Source of the DNA: Acidaminococcaceae bacterium
Lineage (GTDB): Bacteria; Bacillota; Negativicutes; Acidaminococcales; Acidaminococcaceae
Length of the DNA stretch: 64,000 nucleotides
Direction: 5' to 3'
Assembly (NCBI GenBank): GCA_944390935.1
Contig: CALXRU010000003.1
Location: 40,915 to 104,914, forward strand
Part shown: in pieces, positions 1 to 8,340 of the stretch
Layout: each line of letters begins with the position of its first letter
Position numbering within the stretch: position 1 is the stretch's first letter
Notes under the pieces: generated by a model
What the model saw: the letters and a program-made list of their open reading frames with translations, nothing else
The model's database searches: none
What the model was told of the DNA's origin: nothing
Program-made: the position numbers and the translations under genes

Positions 1-961
1 AATCTTCCAGTTCGCCATCCGTAATTTTTACGCTGTTGGTGCTGTAAGTAATGCCCAGTTTGGTTCCGCTGCGCCCGACGGGCACGGTGTACATGGCGCT
101 GAACGATTTTGTTCCGTCGCTGCGCATGCCGCTCATCGTCAGCATATCGCGCCTGCCGGTTAAGCTGCGGTCGGTCCAGAACAGGCCTTCGCGCCATTCG
201 CCGCTTGATTCGCTGCCGGCGTTATCTACATATACGTTTACATAATTTTTTTGCGGCTCATAAGCCGAGATAACATAATCCGTCGTGCCGGGTTCTTCGC
301 CCGCGTGCATGGTTATGCGCAGCTGCACGTCGTTGGTGGCGTTAAAACGCAGCAGGTCGTCGTTCAAATCGTTGACGTTGTTAATTTCGCCGCGGTTTAA
401 GCCGATGCGCCCGGCTATGTAATCCTCGCGCGTGCTGTCGTTGCCCGCGATATGGACGTTGCCGGTTTTGCCTTCGATAATTTTAAGTTCTACCACGCCG
501 CCTTTAATGGTTTGCGGCGGCAGGTAAGCGCGGCAGGTTAAGTAGCCTTTCTGCTGGTACAAATCGTTAATTTTGTTTACGATGTCGTACAGGTTTTGCA
601 GCGTAATTTCCTGCCCGATATATTGAGAGGTTATGGCGCTTATTTCTTCCGCCGTCAGCACCTTGCTTTGTTCGATTTTAATATCGTTAAGCACAAATTT
701 AACGGTGCTTTCGGCTGCCTGCTGGTCCTGTGCCGCTTCGCCTTCAACCTCGGCGCGCTGTTTGGCGCGGTCTTCGGCAATCTGGCGGGCAACGCGCTGG
801 CGTTCCATGTATTCGCGCGTGCGGTTAAGCTGCACGCCCGGGTCATTGGTGCCGTACTGCGGCGGCGGGTTGTTAACGTCATAAGCATAAGCCGCCGGTG
901 CGGTGATAATGCCTGCCAGCAACAGGCCGGTAATTATTTTTGCAACTTTTCTGGTAGCCAT
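1..961 (-). CDS. Two-partner-secretion outer-membrane transporter (ShlB/FhaC/HecB type), 5' part only
   Basis: Reads leftward from an ATG at 961 (GAGGT six bases upstream) and is open to the window edge, so about 320 N-terminal residues are visible. The first 26 residues form a signal peptide (basic start, hydrophobic core, ending AYA). A Q/R/E-rich linker follows, then a POTRA_2-like domain (about residues 85-165, with the QKGYLTCRAYLPPQ and IIEGKTGNVHI stretches), then what should be the start of the beta-barrel. Family members export large exoproteins across the outer membrane. This is the best evidence here for a diderm cell envelope. The exported partner is not in the window. Confidence 0.85.
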   Translation of the reverse strand, partial: MATRKVAKIITGLLLAGIITAPAAYAYDVNNPPPQYGTNDPGVQLNRTREYMERQRVARQIAEDRAKQRAEVEGEAAQDQQAAESTVKFVLNDIKIEQSKVLTAEEISAITSQYIGQEITLQNLYDIVNKINDLYQQKGYLTCRAYLPPQTIKGGVVELKIIEGKTGNVHIAGNDSTREDYIAGRIGLNRGEINNVNDLNDDLLRFNATNDVQLRITMHAGEEPGTTDYVISAYEPQKNYVNVYVDNAGSESSGEWREGLFWTDRSLTGRRDMLTMSGMRSDGTKSFSAMYTVPVGRSGTKLGITYSTNSVKITDGELED

Positions 962-1062
962 AGCCGTACCTCTTTTCTATCAGTTTTACTGATTTAGCAA
1001 TTTAATTTTTTGCGTAGCAATCCATTATTATTCATATTAATTTTAGCATATTTGCTTTTGAC

Positions 1063-1089
1063 AAAGTGCAAATGTTTTATTTGCACTTT
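1063..1089. repeat. Perfect 11-bp inverted repeat
   Basis: Arms AAAGTGCAAAT and ATTTGCACTTT are separated by five bases. It lies in the 234-base spacer between the divergent transporter and regulator genes, far upstream of both starts. It could be an operator for the neighbouring OmpR-type regulator or another factor. No strong U-tract follows, so a terminator role is less likely. Confidence 0.6.
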
Positions 1090-1195
1090 TATGGCGTAAC
1101 AATTGTTTACAAAATTAAACAAAATGTATTAAACTATATATGAAATGATTTATTTGCATTGTTTTGGATTTTGATTATAAACAGGGAGTTAAAAC

Positions 1196-1909
1196 ATGAA
1201 CAACGTCATTGCCCTTACCAATGACAGCAAAATATTTAGCGATTTATTTTATTACAGCACTTTGTACGGCTACCGTTTTAAAATTACCGGCAGCACGGAG
1301 GAAGCACTGGCATATTTTGTGCAGCAGCGCACGTCTTTATTTGTGGTGGATTGCTCCGACACGGAGCAGCGCTTTTTAAAATTTGCGCGCCAGCTCGCGC
1401 CCGGTCTTGCCGTGATGGCAATATGTGGCGGGGGGGTGGACGAAGAACCTGCCATACAGGCTTTTAAAAACGGAGCGGACAGCGTTTTGCGTTTGCCCTG
1501 CGGCAGCCGCGAATTTTATTACCGCCTGCGCAATTTTTTGAGGCTGCTTAATTTAAACACCGGTCAGGAAAGCGTGCAGTTTATCACGCTGGGGCCGCTT
1601 AAAATTTACCCGCAGAACAACCAGGTAATACTTGGCGACGATTTTGTGCCGCTGACATCGACGGAGTTTAAACTGCTGATGCTGTTTATTAACAAGCTTA
1701 ACCAGCAGGTAAGCCTTGAAGAATTATACCGGCTGATGTACGAAACGGACGAACTGCAATACACCAGCCGTGTGCTGGGCGTACACATCAGCAAACTGCG
1801 GCGCAAACTTAAACTGGCAGACATAGAGGAACTTGATTTGAAAAATATCCACGGCAAGGGCTATTGCCTAACCTATACGGGCGGCAACCGGAACGGAGAT
1901 GACTTATGA
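1196..1909 (+). CDS. OmpR-family winged-helix regulator with degenerate receiver domain
   Basis: 237 residues with GGGAG upstream of the ATG. Residues 1-120 have the length and alternating pattern of a receiver domain, but the usual acidic pair near the N-terminus reads TNDS and the conserved Lys-Pro reads LRLPCG. Only the VVDCSD strand end keeps an Asp at the phosphorylation position. Residues 130-230 form a Trans_reg_C winged helix (LTSTEFKLLMLF, then VLGVHISKLRRKLK, then the HGKGYCL wing). The stop overlaps the start of the next gene by four bases (ATGA), so the two are probably translationally coupled. It probably binds DNA, but phosphorylation-dependent control is doubtful. Confidence 0.8.
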   Translation: MNNVIALTNDSKIFSDLFYYSTLYGYRFKITGSTEEALAYFVQQRTSLFVVDCSDTEQRFLKFARQLAPGLAVMAICGGGVDEEPAIQAFKNGADSVLRLPCGSREFYYRLRNFLRLLNLNTGQESVQFITLGPLKIYPQNNQVILGDDFVPLTSTEFKLLMLFINKLNQQVSLEELYRLMYETDELQYTSRVLGVHISKLRRKLKLADIEELDLKNIHGKGYCLTYTGGNRNGDDL

Positions 1910-3273
1910 AACAGAGCGAATTTTGTAAAAAAGCACAACAAAACGCCATAGCTGTTTTAAAAGCCTATTTTGTTGAAAGCAATATGGAAAAAGCGCTGAG
2001 CTATTTTTCCAAGGATTGCAGCAGCTGGATTGGCTGTGGTGAAAACGAGCTTTACCTTAATTACCCGGACGTTTTTAATACCTTTACCCGCCGCACCGGC
2101 GAGATACTGCGCCACACGATGGACGATACCAACAGCTGCGTTTTGTTTGACGGCGGCAGTTTCTGCATGGTGCTTGTAACCGCAACCATTACGCCTGCAC
2201 CGCAGACCGGCACTTATTTTAAGGAAACCGGCCGCTTTACCTTTGCCTTCCGCAGTGAAGACGGCGAGCCCAAAGTTGTGCAGCTTCATTCATCTGCCCC
2301 GTGGCATAAATTGCAGGTTGGCGAGCTTTACCCGCAGGAGGAAGGCAGCAAGGCGTTTTTTAAAATGGAACAGCAGCTTGACGGCAGCAACCTGCCTGCC
2401 TTTACCGCGGCCAACACGCCCAACGGCTTAAAATGCTGCCTGGTGGATAAGGACTACCCCGCCGTGTATATTAACAAGGCGCTTTATAAACTAGCGGGTT
2501 ACAACAGCATGACGGAAATGCTGACGGCTACCCACGGCGAAATGAAAAACATGGTTTACGCCGCCGATTTGCCGAAGCTGAAAAAAGTTATGGCAACGCA
2601 CTGCGGCAGCGAGCCTTACACCATTAACTACCGCCTGCTGCGCAAGGACGGCACCGCAGTATGGGTGCTGGAACGCGGGCAGTTTACGCCGACGGACGGC
2701 GACGATGATTACTTTATCTGCACCATTGCCCCGCTGATGCAGGAGCAGGACAGCTTTAACTACGGCACGCTCGTCAATTACGACGATATCGCCAGCGCGC
2801 AGATACCGATGGATTTGTATTTTAAGGCCGCGCTGGATATTATCGAGCAGAACGACAAGCAGACGGCGATGGAAAAACTGATGAAGCTGTGCTGCAGCAT
2901 GGCGCAGATAAGCGGCGCGTTTATTAAGGATATCCGCCGCAGCGGCGAATTTATGCCCGTTGTTGCCAAATATTTTAACGGCAGCGACGAGTTTACCAGC
3001 CTTTTGAAATGCACGCCGGAGGACATTGTAAACCGCTTTAACAGCCAGGGGCTGAACCAGTGCAGTAACACCGTGCTTTTGCCGAAGGTTTACAAGGACA
3101 AGCTGGACGCGCTTGACGTTAAGGCGTATTTAAGCAAAACCATCCGCACCGGCGGCAGCGACAGTTACGTTTTAACCTTTGTAAGCCTTGGCACGCCGCA
3201 CAACTGGACGGACAGCGATAAGGATTTTATTACGCAGACGGCAAGGCTTCTGGCGCTGCTGCTTGATAAATAA
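1906..3273 (+). CDS. NTF2/SnoaL-like plus PAS-domain sensory protein
   Basis: 455 residues, coupled to the upstream regulator by a 4-base overlap. Residues 1-125 resemble an NTF2/SnoaL-like fold (N-terminal helices, SSWIGCGENE, strands ending in VVQLHSSAPW). Residues about 165-285 are a PAS domain of the PAS_3 type (NYRLLRKDGTAVWVLERG). The last 150 residues form a GAF-like region with no catalytic motif visible. There is no kinase, cyclase or DNA-binding domain, so it may sense a ligand and act on the co-encoded regulator by contact. The output mechanism is inferred. It could be an orphan sensor related to Negativicutes transcription-associated PAS proteins. Confidence 0.65.
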   Translation: MKQSEFCKKAQQNAIAVLKAYFVESNMEKALSYFSKDCSSWIGCGENELYLNYPDVFNTFTRRTGEILRHTMDDTNSCVLFDGGSFCMVLVTATITPAPQTGTYFKETGRFTFAFRSEDGEPKVVQLHSSAPWHKLQVGELYPQEEGSKAFFKMEQQLDGSNLPAFTAANTPNGLKCCLVDKDYPAVYINKALYKLAGYNSMTEMLTATHGEMKNMVYAADLPKLKKVMATHCGSEPYTINYRLLRKDGTAVWVLERGQFTPTDGDDDYFICTIAPLMQEQDSFNYGTLVNYDDIASAQIPMDLYFKAALDIIEQNDKQTAMEKLMKLCCSMAQISGAFIKDIRRSGEFMPVVAKYFNGSDEFTSLLKCTPEDIVNRFNSQGLNQCSNTVLLPKVYKDKLDALDVKAYLSKTIRTGGSDSYVLTFVSLGTPHNWTDSDKDFITQTARLLALLLDK

Positions 3274-3288
3274 CCGTACACAAAAACA

Positions 3289-3321
3289 AAAATCCCACGG
3301 AACAAATCCGTGGGATTTTTT
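3289..3321. terminator. Bidirectional rho-independent terminator
   Basis: A 12-bp stem (AAAATCCCACGG / CCGTGGGATTTT) with a 7-base loop has T-runs on both sides. It separates the convergent PAS gene (+) and metQ (-). Confidence 0.9.
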
Positions 3322-3346
3322 ACGTTATGCGTTTTTAAGGCCGTTA

Positions 3347-4159
3347 TTAAAATGCCGGTACAACAGCGCCTTTGTAGGTTTCTTCGATGAATTTTTTAAC
3401 TTCGGGGCTGGTGAGGGCTTTAGCCAGTTTTTGCAGTTCGGGGCGGTTTTCATCGCCTTTGCGGATGGCAATTACGTTAGCATACGGAGATTCCTTCGGT
3501 TCGGTAAAGAGGGAATCTTTAACCGGGTTGAGGTTAGCTTCCATTGCAAAGTTGGAGTTGATTACGGAATAATCAACGTCGTTCATGGAACGCGGCAAAA
3601 GTGCTGCTTCGATTTCCACGATTTCGATGTTTTTCGGATTGTCTACAATATCGCCGGGGGTGGCGGTAATGGTTACGCCGTCTTTAAGTTTTAACAGGCC
3701 TGCGCTTTGCAGCAGCATCAGGGCACGGCCGCCGTTGGTCGGGTCGTTAGGGATGGCGATTTTAGCGCCTGCGGGCATTTCGTCAAGAGATTTGAATTTA
3801 GCAGAGTAAACGCCCATCGGCTCGATGTGTACTTTGGTTAAAGTAACCAGCGGCATGTTGCGTTCTTTGGCAAATTCTTCAAGATAAGGAATGTGCTGGA
3901 AGAAGTTAGCGTCAATTTCCTTGTCGTTGAGGGACAGGTTCGGTTTTACATAGTCGCTGAATTCGATAATTTGCAGGTCAACGCCTTCTTTGGCAAGCTG
4001 CGGTTTAACAAAGTTCAGCAGTTCGGCATGGGGCACCGGCGTTGCGCCGACTTTCAATACGGCTTTGCCGTCTTCGGATTTGGTTTCGCTGCCGCCGCAG
4101 CCGGCAATTAAAAGAGCCAGGGTCAGCACTGCGCACAGCACAAGCAGGATTTTTTTCAT
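3347..4159 (-). CDS. metQ: Methionine ABC transporter substrate-binding lipoprotein (NlpA/MetQ family)
   Basis: 270 residues. A lipoprotein signal peptide ends in the lipobox LIAGC, so the protein is anchored with Cys-20 lipidated. The NlpA/MetQ core follows, with the typical VGATPVPHAELL, FSDYVKPN, DANFFQHIPYL and IAIPNDPTNGGRAL motifs. In this family it binds methionine (often D- or L-Met) and delivers it to MetNI. GGAG lies before the ATG. No metN or metI is nearby, so the partner permease must be elsewhere. The SAM-I riboswitch directly upstream independently supports the methionine assignment. Confidence 0.93.
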   Translation of the reverse strand: MKKILLVLCAVLTLALLIAGCGGSETKSEDGKAVLKVGATPVPHAELLNFVKPQLAKEGVDLQIIEFSDYVKPNLSLNDKEIDANFFQHIPYLEEFAKERNMPLVTLTKVHIEPMGVYSAKFKSLDEMPAGAKIAIPNDPTNGGRALMLLQSAGLLKLKDGVTITATPGDIVDNPKNIEIVEIEAALLPRSMNDVDYSVINSNFAMEANLNPVKDSLFTEPKESPYANVIAIRKGDENRPELQKLAKALTSPEVKKFIEETYKGAVVPAF

Positions 4160-4208
4160 TGGTACATCTCTCCTTTAAATTTTTTACACACTGCACAATA
4201 ACGAAAGT

Positions 4209-4358
4209 ATTAAAAAAGCTCTTTCGCGAGGAAAGAGCGTAAGTTTTACTTTCCTCTCATCTATCAAGAATTTTCTTGCAGGATTTAGCACCATGGCACA
4301 GCCTGGTTGCCGGGTTTCATTGGGCCTGTCCCTCAACCGCTCTCGATAAGAGTGTGTT
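4209..4358 (-). promoter_or_regulatory. SAM-I (S-box) riboswitch with terminator platform
   Basis: On the minus strand the aptamer runs from about 4356 to 4252. It shows the S-box hallmarks: CTTATCGAGAGCGG, GAGGGACAGGCCC, GAAACCCGGCAACC, GGTGCTAAATCCTGC and the closing GATAGATGAGAG. The expression platform is a hairpin GCTCTTTC-CTCGC-GAAAGAGC followed by six U (4210-4237). The aptamer's 3' strand (GAGGAAAG, 4250-4257) can pair with CTTTCCTC of the terminator to form an antiterminator. High SAM should therefore terminate transcription before metQ. Confidence 0.96.
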
Positions 4359-4373
4359 TATTAAGATGAAATT

Positions 4374-4402
4374 ATAATACAGCAATAACAAGCGCTTGTC
4401 AA
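4374..4402 (-). promoter_or_regulatory. Sigma-70 promoter of the metQ riboswitch transcript
   Basis: A perfect -35 TTGACA (4397-4402) and a -10 TATTAT (4374-4379) are separated by 17 bases. This places the start a few bases before the aptamer's first stem. Confidence 0.85.
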
Positions 4403-4513
4403 TAAAAATTTACAAAACAGGCGCTTTTTATTTGCGGGTTGGCGTTATTTCACATAAAAAGCAATAAAAGTGTGATAAAAATCACATTTTTATTAAGAAT
4501 TATGTGTTTGGTT

Positions 4514-5077
4514 TTATTCCTTGCAGTATTTGGCAATGCCGGCTTTGTAAAAGTCGTTGCCTTCGGCGTCGATGCAGACGATGGCGGGGAAGTCCTCCAC
4601 TTCGTAGCGGCGGATGGCTTCCGGTCCTAAATCTTCGTAGGCAATCATTTCTTCGCCCTTAATGGACTGCGAAATTACTGCCGCCGCGCCGCCGACAGCC
4701 ACAAAGTACACTGCGCCGTATTTAACGCAGGCTTCAATAACTTCCTTGCTGCGCGAGCCTTTGCCAATCATGCCGCGCATGCCTTTTTCAATCAGCGTCG
4801 GCGTGTATTTATCCATGCGCCCGCTGGTGGTAGGCCCGGCGCTGCCGACTACTTCGCCCGGTTTGGTCGGCGAAGGGCCAACGTAATACACAACCTGCCC
4901 GGTAATGTCGAACGGCAGGGGTTTGCCTTCGGCCAGCGCTTCCGTCATGCGTTTGTGCGCAGCATCGCGCGCGGTGTAAACAGGGCCGGTAATGCGCACC
5001 ACATCGCCTGCGCGCAGGTTTTTAACTGTATCCGCCGTAAGCGGGGTGGTAATGTGTTTAATTTGTGCTTCGCTCAT
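4514..5077 (-). CDS. Class I fumarate hydratase (or tartrate dehydratase), beta subunit
   Basis: 187 residues with a good ribosome site (AGGAGGGG). It matches the C-terminal (swivelling) domain of class I iron-sulfur hydro-lyases in two-subunit form: LTADTVKNLRAGDVVRITG, YVGPSPTKPGEVVGSAGPTTSGRMD, MIGKG and the VAVGGAAAVIS turn. With the alpha subunit just upstream (11-base gap) it forms the Fe-S enzyme interconverting fumarate and malate. The adjacent malic enzyme favours fumarase over tartrate dehydratase. It is the last gene of the malic enzyme-fumarase operon. Confidence 0.88.
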   Translation of the reverse strand: MSEAQIKHITTPLTADTVKNLRAGDVVRITGPVYTARDAAHKRMTEALAEGKPLPFDITGQVVYYVGPSPTKPGEVVGSAGPTTSGRMDKYTPTLIEKGMRGMIGKGSRSKEVIEACVKYGAVYFVAVGGAAAVISQSIKGEEMIAYEDLGPEAIRRYEVEDFPAIVCIDAEGNDFYKAGIAKYCKE

Positions 5078-5088
5078 CGTACCCCTCC

Positions 5089-5934
5089 TTACAAAACGGT
5101 GCTGGCACGGCGCGCCGCATGGCAGTTAAGGTTTACCGCCACCGGCAGTGCGCCGATATGCGTCGGTGCGTATTCGATATTTACAGCAGCGGCGGTGGTT
5201 GTGCCGCCCAGCCCCGCAGGGCCGATGCCGGTTTTATTGATGCGTTCCAGAAGTTCGGCTTCCAGTTTGGCGTAACGCTCGTCCTTGTTATGCTCGCCAA
5301 CCGGGCGGGTCAGCGAATATTTTGCCAGCTCCGCGCAGCGTTCCATATTGCCGCCGATGCCCACGCCGACCGTTACCGGCGGGCAGGGGTTCGGGCCTGC
5401 GTTACGGACGGTTTCCAGCACAAAATTAATTACGCCTTCCACGCCGTCGGCAGGTTTCAGCATTTTCATCGCGCCCATGTTTTCGCTGCCGCAGCCCTTC
5501 GGGGCGATGGTGATTTTTACTTTATCGCCCGGCACAAGGCGCGTGTGGATAATGGCAGGCGTGTTGTCCTGCGTGTTTTTACGGTCAAACAGCGGGTCAT
5601 CCACGCTGGATTTGCGCAGATAGCCTTTGGTGTAGCCTTCCGCCACACCGGCGTGCACGGCTTCTTCCAAAGCGCCGCCGGTAAAATGTACCTCCTGCCC
5701 AATTTCCAAAAAGACAACGGCAAGGCCGGTATCCTGGCACAGCGGCACGTCCTTGGCTTTGGCAAGCTCCGCGTTTTCTATAATCGTGCCCAAAATTTCC
5801 TGCCCTAACGGGGATTCTTCTACCTTTTGGCACTCTTTAAAGCGTGCCAGCAAATCCTCCGGCAGGTAATAGCAGGCGTCGCAGCACAGTTTTGCAACGG
5901 CTGCGGTAATTTCCTTAACGTCTAATTCACGCAT
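5089..5934 (-). CDS. Class I fumarate hydratase (or tartrate dehydratase), alpha subunit
   Basis: 281 residues, the usual length for the alpha subunit. The three cysteines that ligate the 4Fe-4S cluster in this family are visible: C66 (PLCQDTG), C148 (KGCGSENMG) and C184 (GPNPCPPV). It lies nine bases after the malic enzyme stop and 11 bases before the beta subunit, all leftward. An oxygen-labile class I enzyme fits an anaerobe. Together with malic enzyme it would link fumarate, malate and pyruvate. Confidence 0.9.
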   Translation of the reverse strand: MRELDVKEITAAVAKLCCDACYYLPEDLLARFKECQKVEESPLGQEILGTIIENAELAKAKDVPLCQDTGLAVVFLEIGQEVHFTGGALEEAVHAGVAEGYTKGYLRKSSVDDPLFDRKNTQDNTPAIIHTRLVPGDKVKITIAPKGCGSENMGAMKMLKPADGVEGVINFVLETVRNAGPNPCPPVTVGVGIGGNMERCAELAKYSLTRPVGEHNKDERYAKLEAELLERINKTGIGPAGLGGTTTAAAVNIEYAPTHIGALPVAVNLNCHAARRASTVL

Positions 5935-5943
5935 GGCTGCTCC

Positions 5944-7170
5944 TTATCTGCCAACACGTTTTAAGGTGTTGTTGTAAACTTCCTGCGGGTCAACCTGTAC
6001 GCGTGCCACGCCGGTTTCCATTGCTGCTTTGGCAACTGCGGCTGCAACTGCCGGTGCAACGCGCGGGTCAAAAGCGTCCGGCACAACGTAATCGGCACGC
6101 AGGTCTTTTTCGTCAATCAGGTTGGCAATAGCGTAAACGGCTGCCACTTTCATTTCTTCGTTAATCGCACGCGCGCGCACGTCGATAGCACCACGGAACA
6201 CGCCCGGGAATACGGTTACGTTGTTAACCTGGTTCGGGCTGTCGCTGCGGCCGGTACCGGCAACGGCTGCGCCTGCTTCAATGGCAGCGTCGTAAGTGGT
6301 TTCCGGCACGGGGTTGGCCATGCCAAAAACAATGGCTTTATCCGCCATGCCGGCGATAATTTCTTTGGTAAACAGGTTCGGACCGGATACGCCGAGCAGC
6401 ACGTCCGCGCCTTTGGCAACGTCTACCAGCGTGCCTTTTTCCATGTTCGGGTTGGTAACTTCGGACAGATAAGTCTGGATTTTATCGAGTTTGGCGTCGA
6501 TGCCTTTGTACAAAGCGCCGACTTTTTCTACCATAATTACGTTTTTAGCGCCCATGCTTACCAGCAGACGGCCGATGGCAGAACCCGCAGCGCCGCAGCC
6601 GTTGACAACGACTTTAACATCCTTGATATCCTTTTTAACATAGCGCAGCCCGCCGATAACGGCAGACAGGCAGGCAATGGCCGTGCCGTGCTGGTCGTCA
6701 TGGAACACCGGGATATCGCAGATTTCGCGCAGGCGGTCTTCAATCTCATAGCATTTCGGCGAGGAAAAATCCTCAAGGTTAATGCCGGCAAAGGTCGGCT
6801 GCAAACGGCGCACGGTTTCAATAATTTCTTCCGTGTCCTTGGTATCTATGCAGATGGGGATAGCGTCCACATCGCCGAAGGTTTTAAACAGTACGGCCTT
6901 GCCTTCCATTACGGGCATGGCGGCCTCAGGGCCGATATCGCCAAGGCCCAGCACACGCGTACCGTCGCTGACGATGGCTACCGTATTGCCGCGGCAGGTA
7001 TATTCAAACGACAGTTCTTTGTTCTCTTTAATCGCCTTACAGGGTTCGGCAACGCCCGGCGTATAAGCCAGCGACAAATCCTCGCGGTTGCGCAGAGGCA
7101 CCTTGCTGGCAACGGCCAGCATACCGTTCTTTTCGGCATGGAATTTAATAGCGTCTTCAACAAATGACAT
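5944..7170 (-). CDS. NAD(P)-dependent malic enzyme
   Basis: 408 residues, the short bacterial malic-enzyme form without a phosphotransacetylase tail. The N-terminal catalytic domain has SLAYTPGVAEPCKAI and SDGTRVLGLGDIGPEAAMPVMEGKA. The FHDDQHGTAIA motif binds metal and malate, and a Rossmann domain starts at VVNGCGAAGSAIGRLL. It oxidatively decarboxylates malate to pyruvate, or the reverse. It is the first gene of the operon with both fumarase subunits. Cofactor preference cannot be read with confidence. Confidence 0.93.
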   Translation of the reverse strand: MSFVEDAIKFHAEKNGMLAVASKVPLRNREDLSLAYTPGVAEPCKAIKENKELSFEYTCRGNTVAIVSDGTRVLGLGDIGPEAAMPVMEGKAVLFKTFGDVDAIPICIDTKDTEEIIETVRRLQPTFAGINLEDFSSPKCYEIEDRLREICDIPVFHDDQHGTAIACLSAVIGGLRYVKKDIKDVKVVVNGCGAAGSAIGRLLVSMGAKNVIMVEKVGALYKGIDAKLDKIQTYLSEVTNPNMEKGTLVDVAKGADVLLGVSGPNLFTKEIIAGMADKAIVFGMANPVPETTYDAAIEAGAAVAGTGRSDSPNQVNNVTVFPGVFRGAIDVRARAINEEMKVAAVYAIANLIDEKDLRADYVVPDAFDPRVAPAVAAAVAKAAMETGVARVQVDPQEVYNNTLKRVGR

Positions 7171-7246
7171 AACAAATACCCCCTCGTTGTTTTTATTGGT
7201 GTATACTACTTATTTTATATCGTACACTGTAATTTGGCAAGGCTTT

Positions 7247-7735
7247 TTACAGCGCCGCCAGTTTTATAATCTCCGCCGCGGGTTTCTGCCCCGCCTTCAC
7301 GTTCAGTACGCCAAAGGTTGCGCCCTCCGCGCTGCGCGGTTTGGCCGGGCTGCCGGGGTTAATCAAAAGCACGTCGCCGTACCATTTTACCAGCGGCACA
7401 TGCGTATGCCCGAACACTACAATGTCGGCTTCCAGCTTGTGCGCCCACCACACAAGCTCCTGCGGGTCGCCGCCATGCAAATAGCGGTGCCCGTGCAGCA
7501 GCCAGATGTTAAAGCCTTCTATTGTTACAAATTCGTCGGGATTCACGCTGTTGTCGCCCACATCGCAGTTACCGGCAACCGCCGTTACGGGCAGCCCCGT
7601 CTGCGCCTTTAAATATAAAGCGTCGCGTCCGTAATCGCCCGTGTGCAGCCACTGCTCCACCGGCGGGGCGGCGGCTATCACGCGGCGCATGGCCTGCATA
7701 CTGCCGTGGGTATCACCCGTTAAACCTATTTTCAT
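7247..7735 (-). CDS. YfcE/MJ0936-type metallophosphoesterase
   Basis: 162 residues with the calcineurin-like metal motifs in order: GLTGDTHGS, HTGDYGRD, VAGNCD, LLHGH and FGHTH. This is the small YfcE phosphodiesterase family, generally active on model phosphodiesters; the natural substrate is unknown. Its start overlaps the rdgB stop by four bases, so it is the terminal gene of a leftward run with rdgB, the deacetylase-like gene and the hydantoinase gene. Confidence 0.88.
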   Translation of the reverse strand: MKIGLTGDTHGSMQAMRRVIAAAPPVEQWLHTGDYGRDALYLKAQTGLPVTAVAGNCDVGDNSVNPDEFVTIEGFNIWLLHGHRYLHGGDPQELVWWAHKLEADIVVFGHTHVPLVKWYGDVLLINPGSPAKPRSAEGATFGVLNVKAGQKPAAEIIKLAAL

Positions 7736-8322
7736 TTTACTTTCTTCCAGTTGGCAATCAGTTTTTTAACGGCCTTGCCGCGATGGCTGATTTTATTTTT
7801 TTCTTCCGGCGTTGCTTCGCCAAGGCCCATGTGCAACTCCGTGGACCAGAAAAGCGGGTCGTAGCCGAAGCCGTTATCGCCCAAAGGCTCGTGCAGCAGC
7901 ATGCCCTCGCAGATGCCGTCGGTTTCCACCTGCACCTTGCCGTCTGCGCCTGCCACGCACAATGCGCAGCGGAAGCGGCAGGTACGTTTAACCTGCAACT
8001 TCATGTTGGCGAGTAACAAATCGTTGTTTTCCTTATCGGTGGCTTTTTCACCGGCGTAGCGCGCGCTGTAAACTCCCGGCGCTCCGTCCAGTGCCTGTAC
8101 CTCCAGCCCGCTGTCGTCGGCAATGCAGGTCATGCCAGTTGCCTTTGCATAATATGTTGCCTTTAAGCGTGCGTTGGCGGCAAAGGTGCGCCCGTTTTCC
8201 ACCGGCGCTTCAATGTCCGGCCACTCGGCTAAATAGTGCAGTTCCACCTCCATGTCCTTTAACATTTCCTTAAATTCTTCCAGTTTGCCCGGGTTGCTTG
8301 TTGCAATTACAATTTCCTTCAA
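7732..8322 (-). CDS. rdgB: XTP/dITP diphosphatase (RdgB/HAM1)
   Basis: 196 residues, the family's standard length. It starts with the IVIATSNPGKLEEF phosphate-binding motif and continues with ADDSGLEVQALDGAPGVYSARYAG and FGYDPLF, ending in SHRGKAVKKL. It hydrolyses non-canonical purine triphosphates (ITP, XTP) to the monophosphate and keeps them out of DNA and RNA. A 4-base overlap joins it to the downstream phosphoesterase, a pairing common in Firmicutes. Confidence 0.95.
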   Translation of the reverse strand: MKEIVIATSNPGKLEEFKEMLKDMEVELHYLAEWPDIEAPVENGRTFAANARLKATYYAKATGMTCIADDSGLEVQALDGAPGVYSARYAGEKATDKENNDLLLANMKLQVKRTCRFRCALCVAGADGKVQVETDGICEGMLLHEPLGDNGFGYDPLFWSTELHMGLGEATPEEKNKISHRGKAVKKLIANWKKVK

Positions 8323-8340
8323 TTTTAGTTACTCCAATCT

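Noticed and set aside
596..997. 133-codon plus-strand frame
   Set aside because: It is the shadow of the secretion transporter gene on the other strand, which has a signal peptide and POTRA domain.
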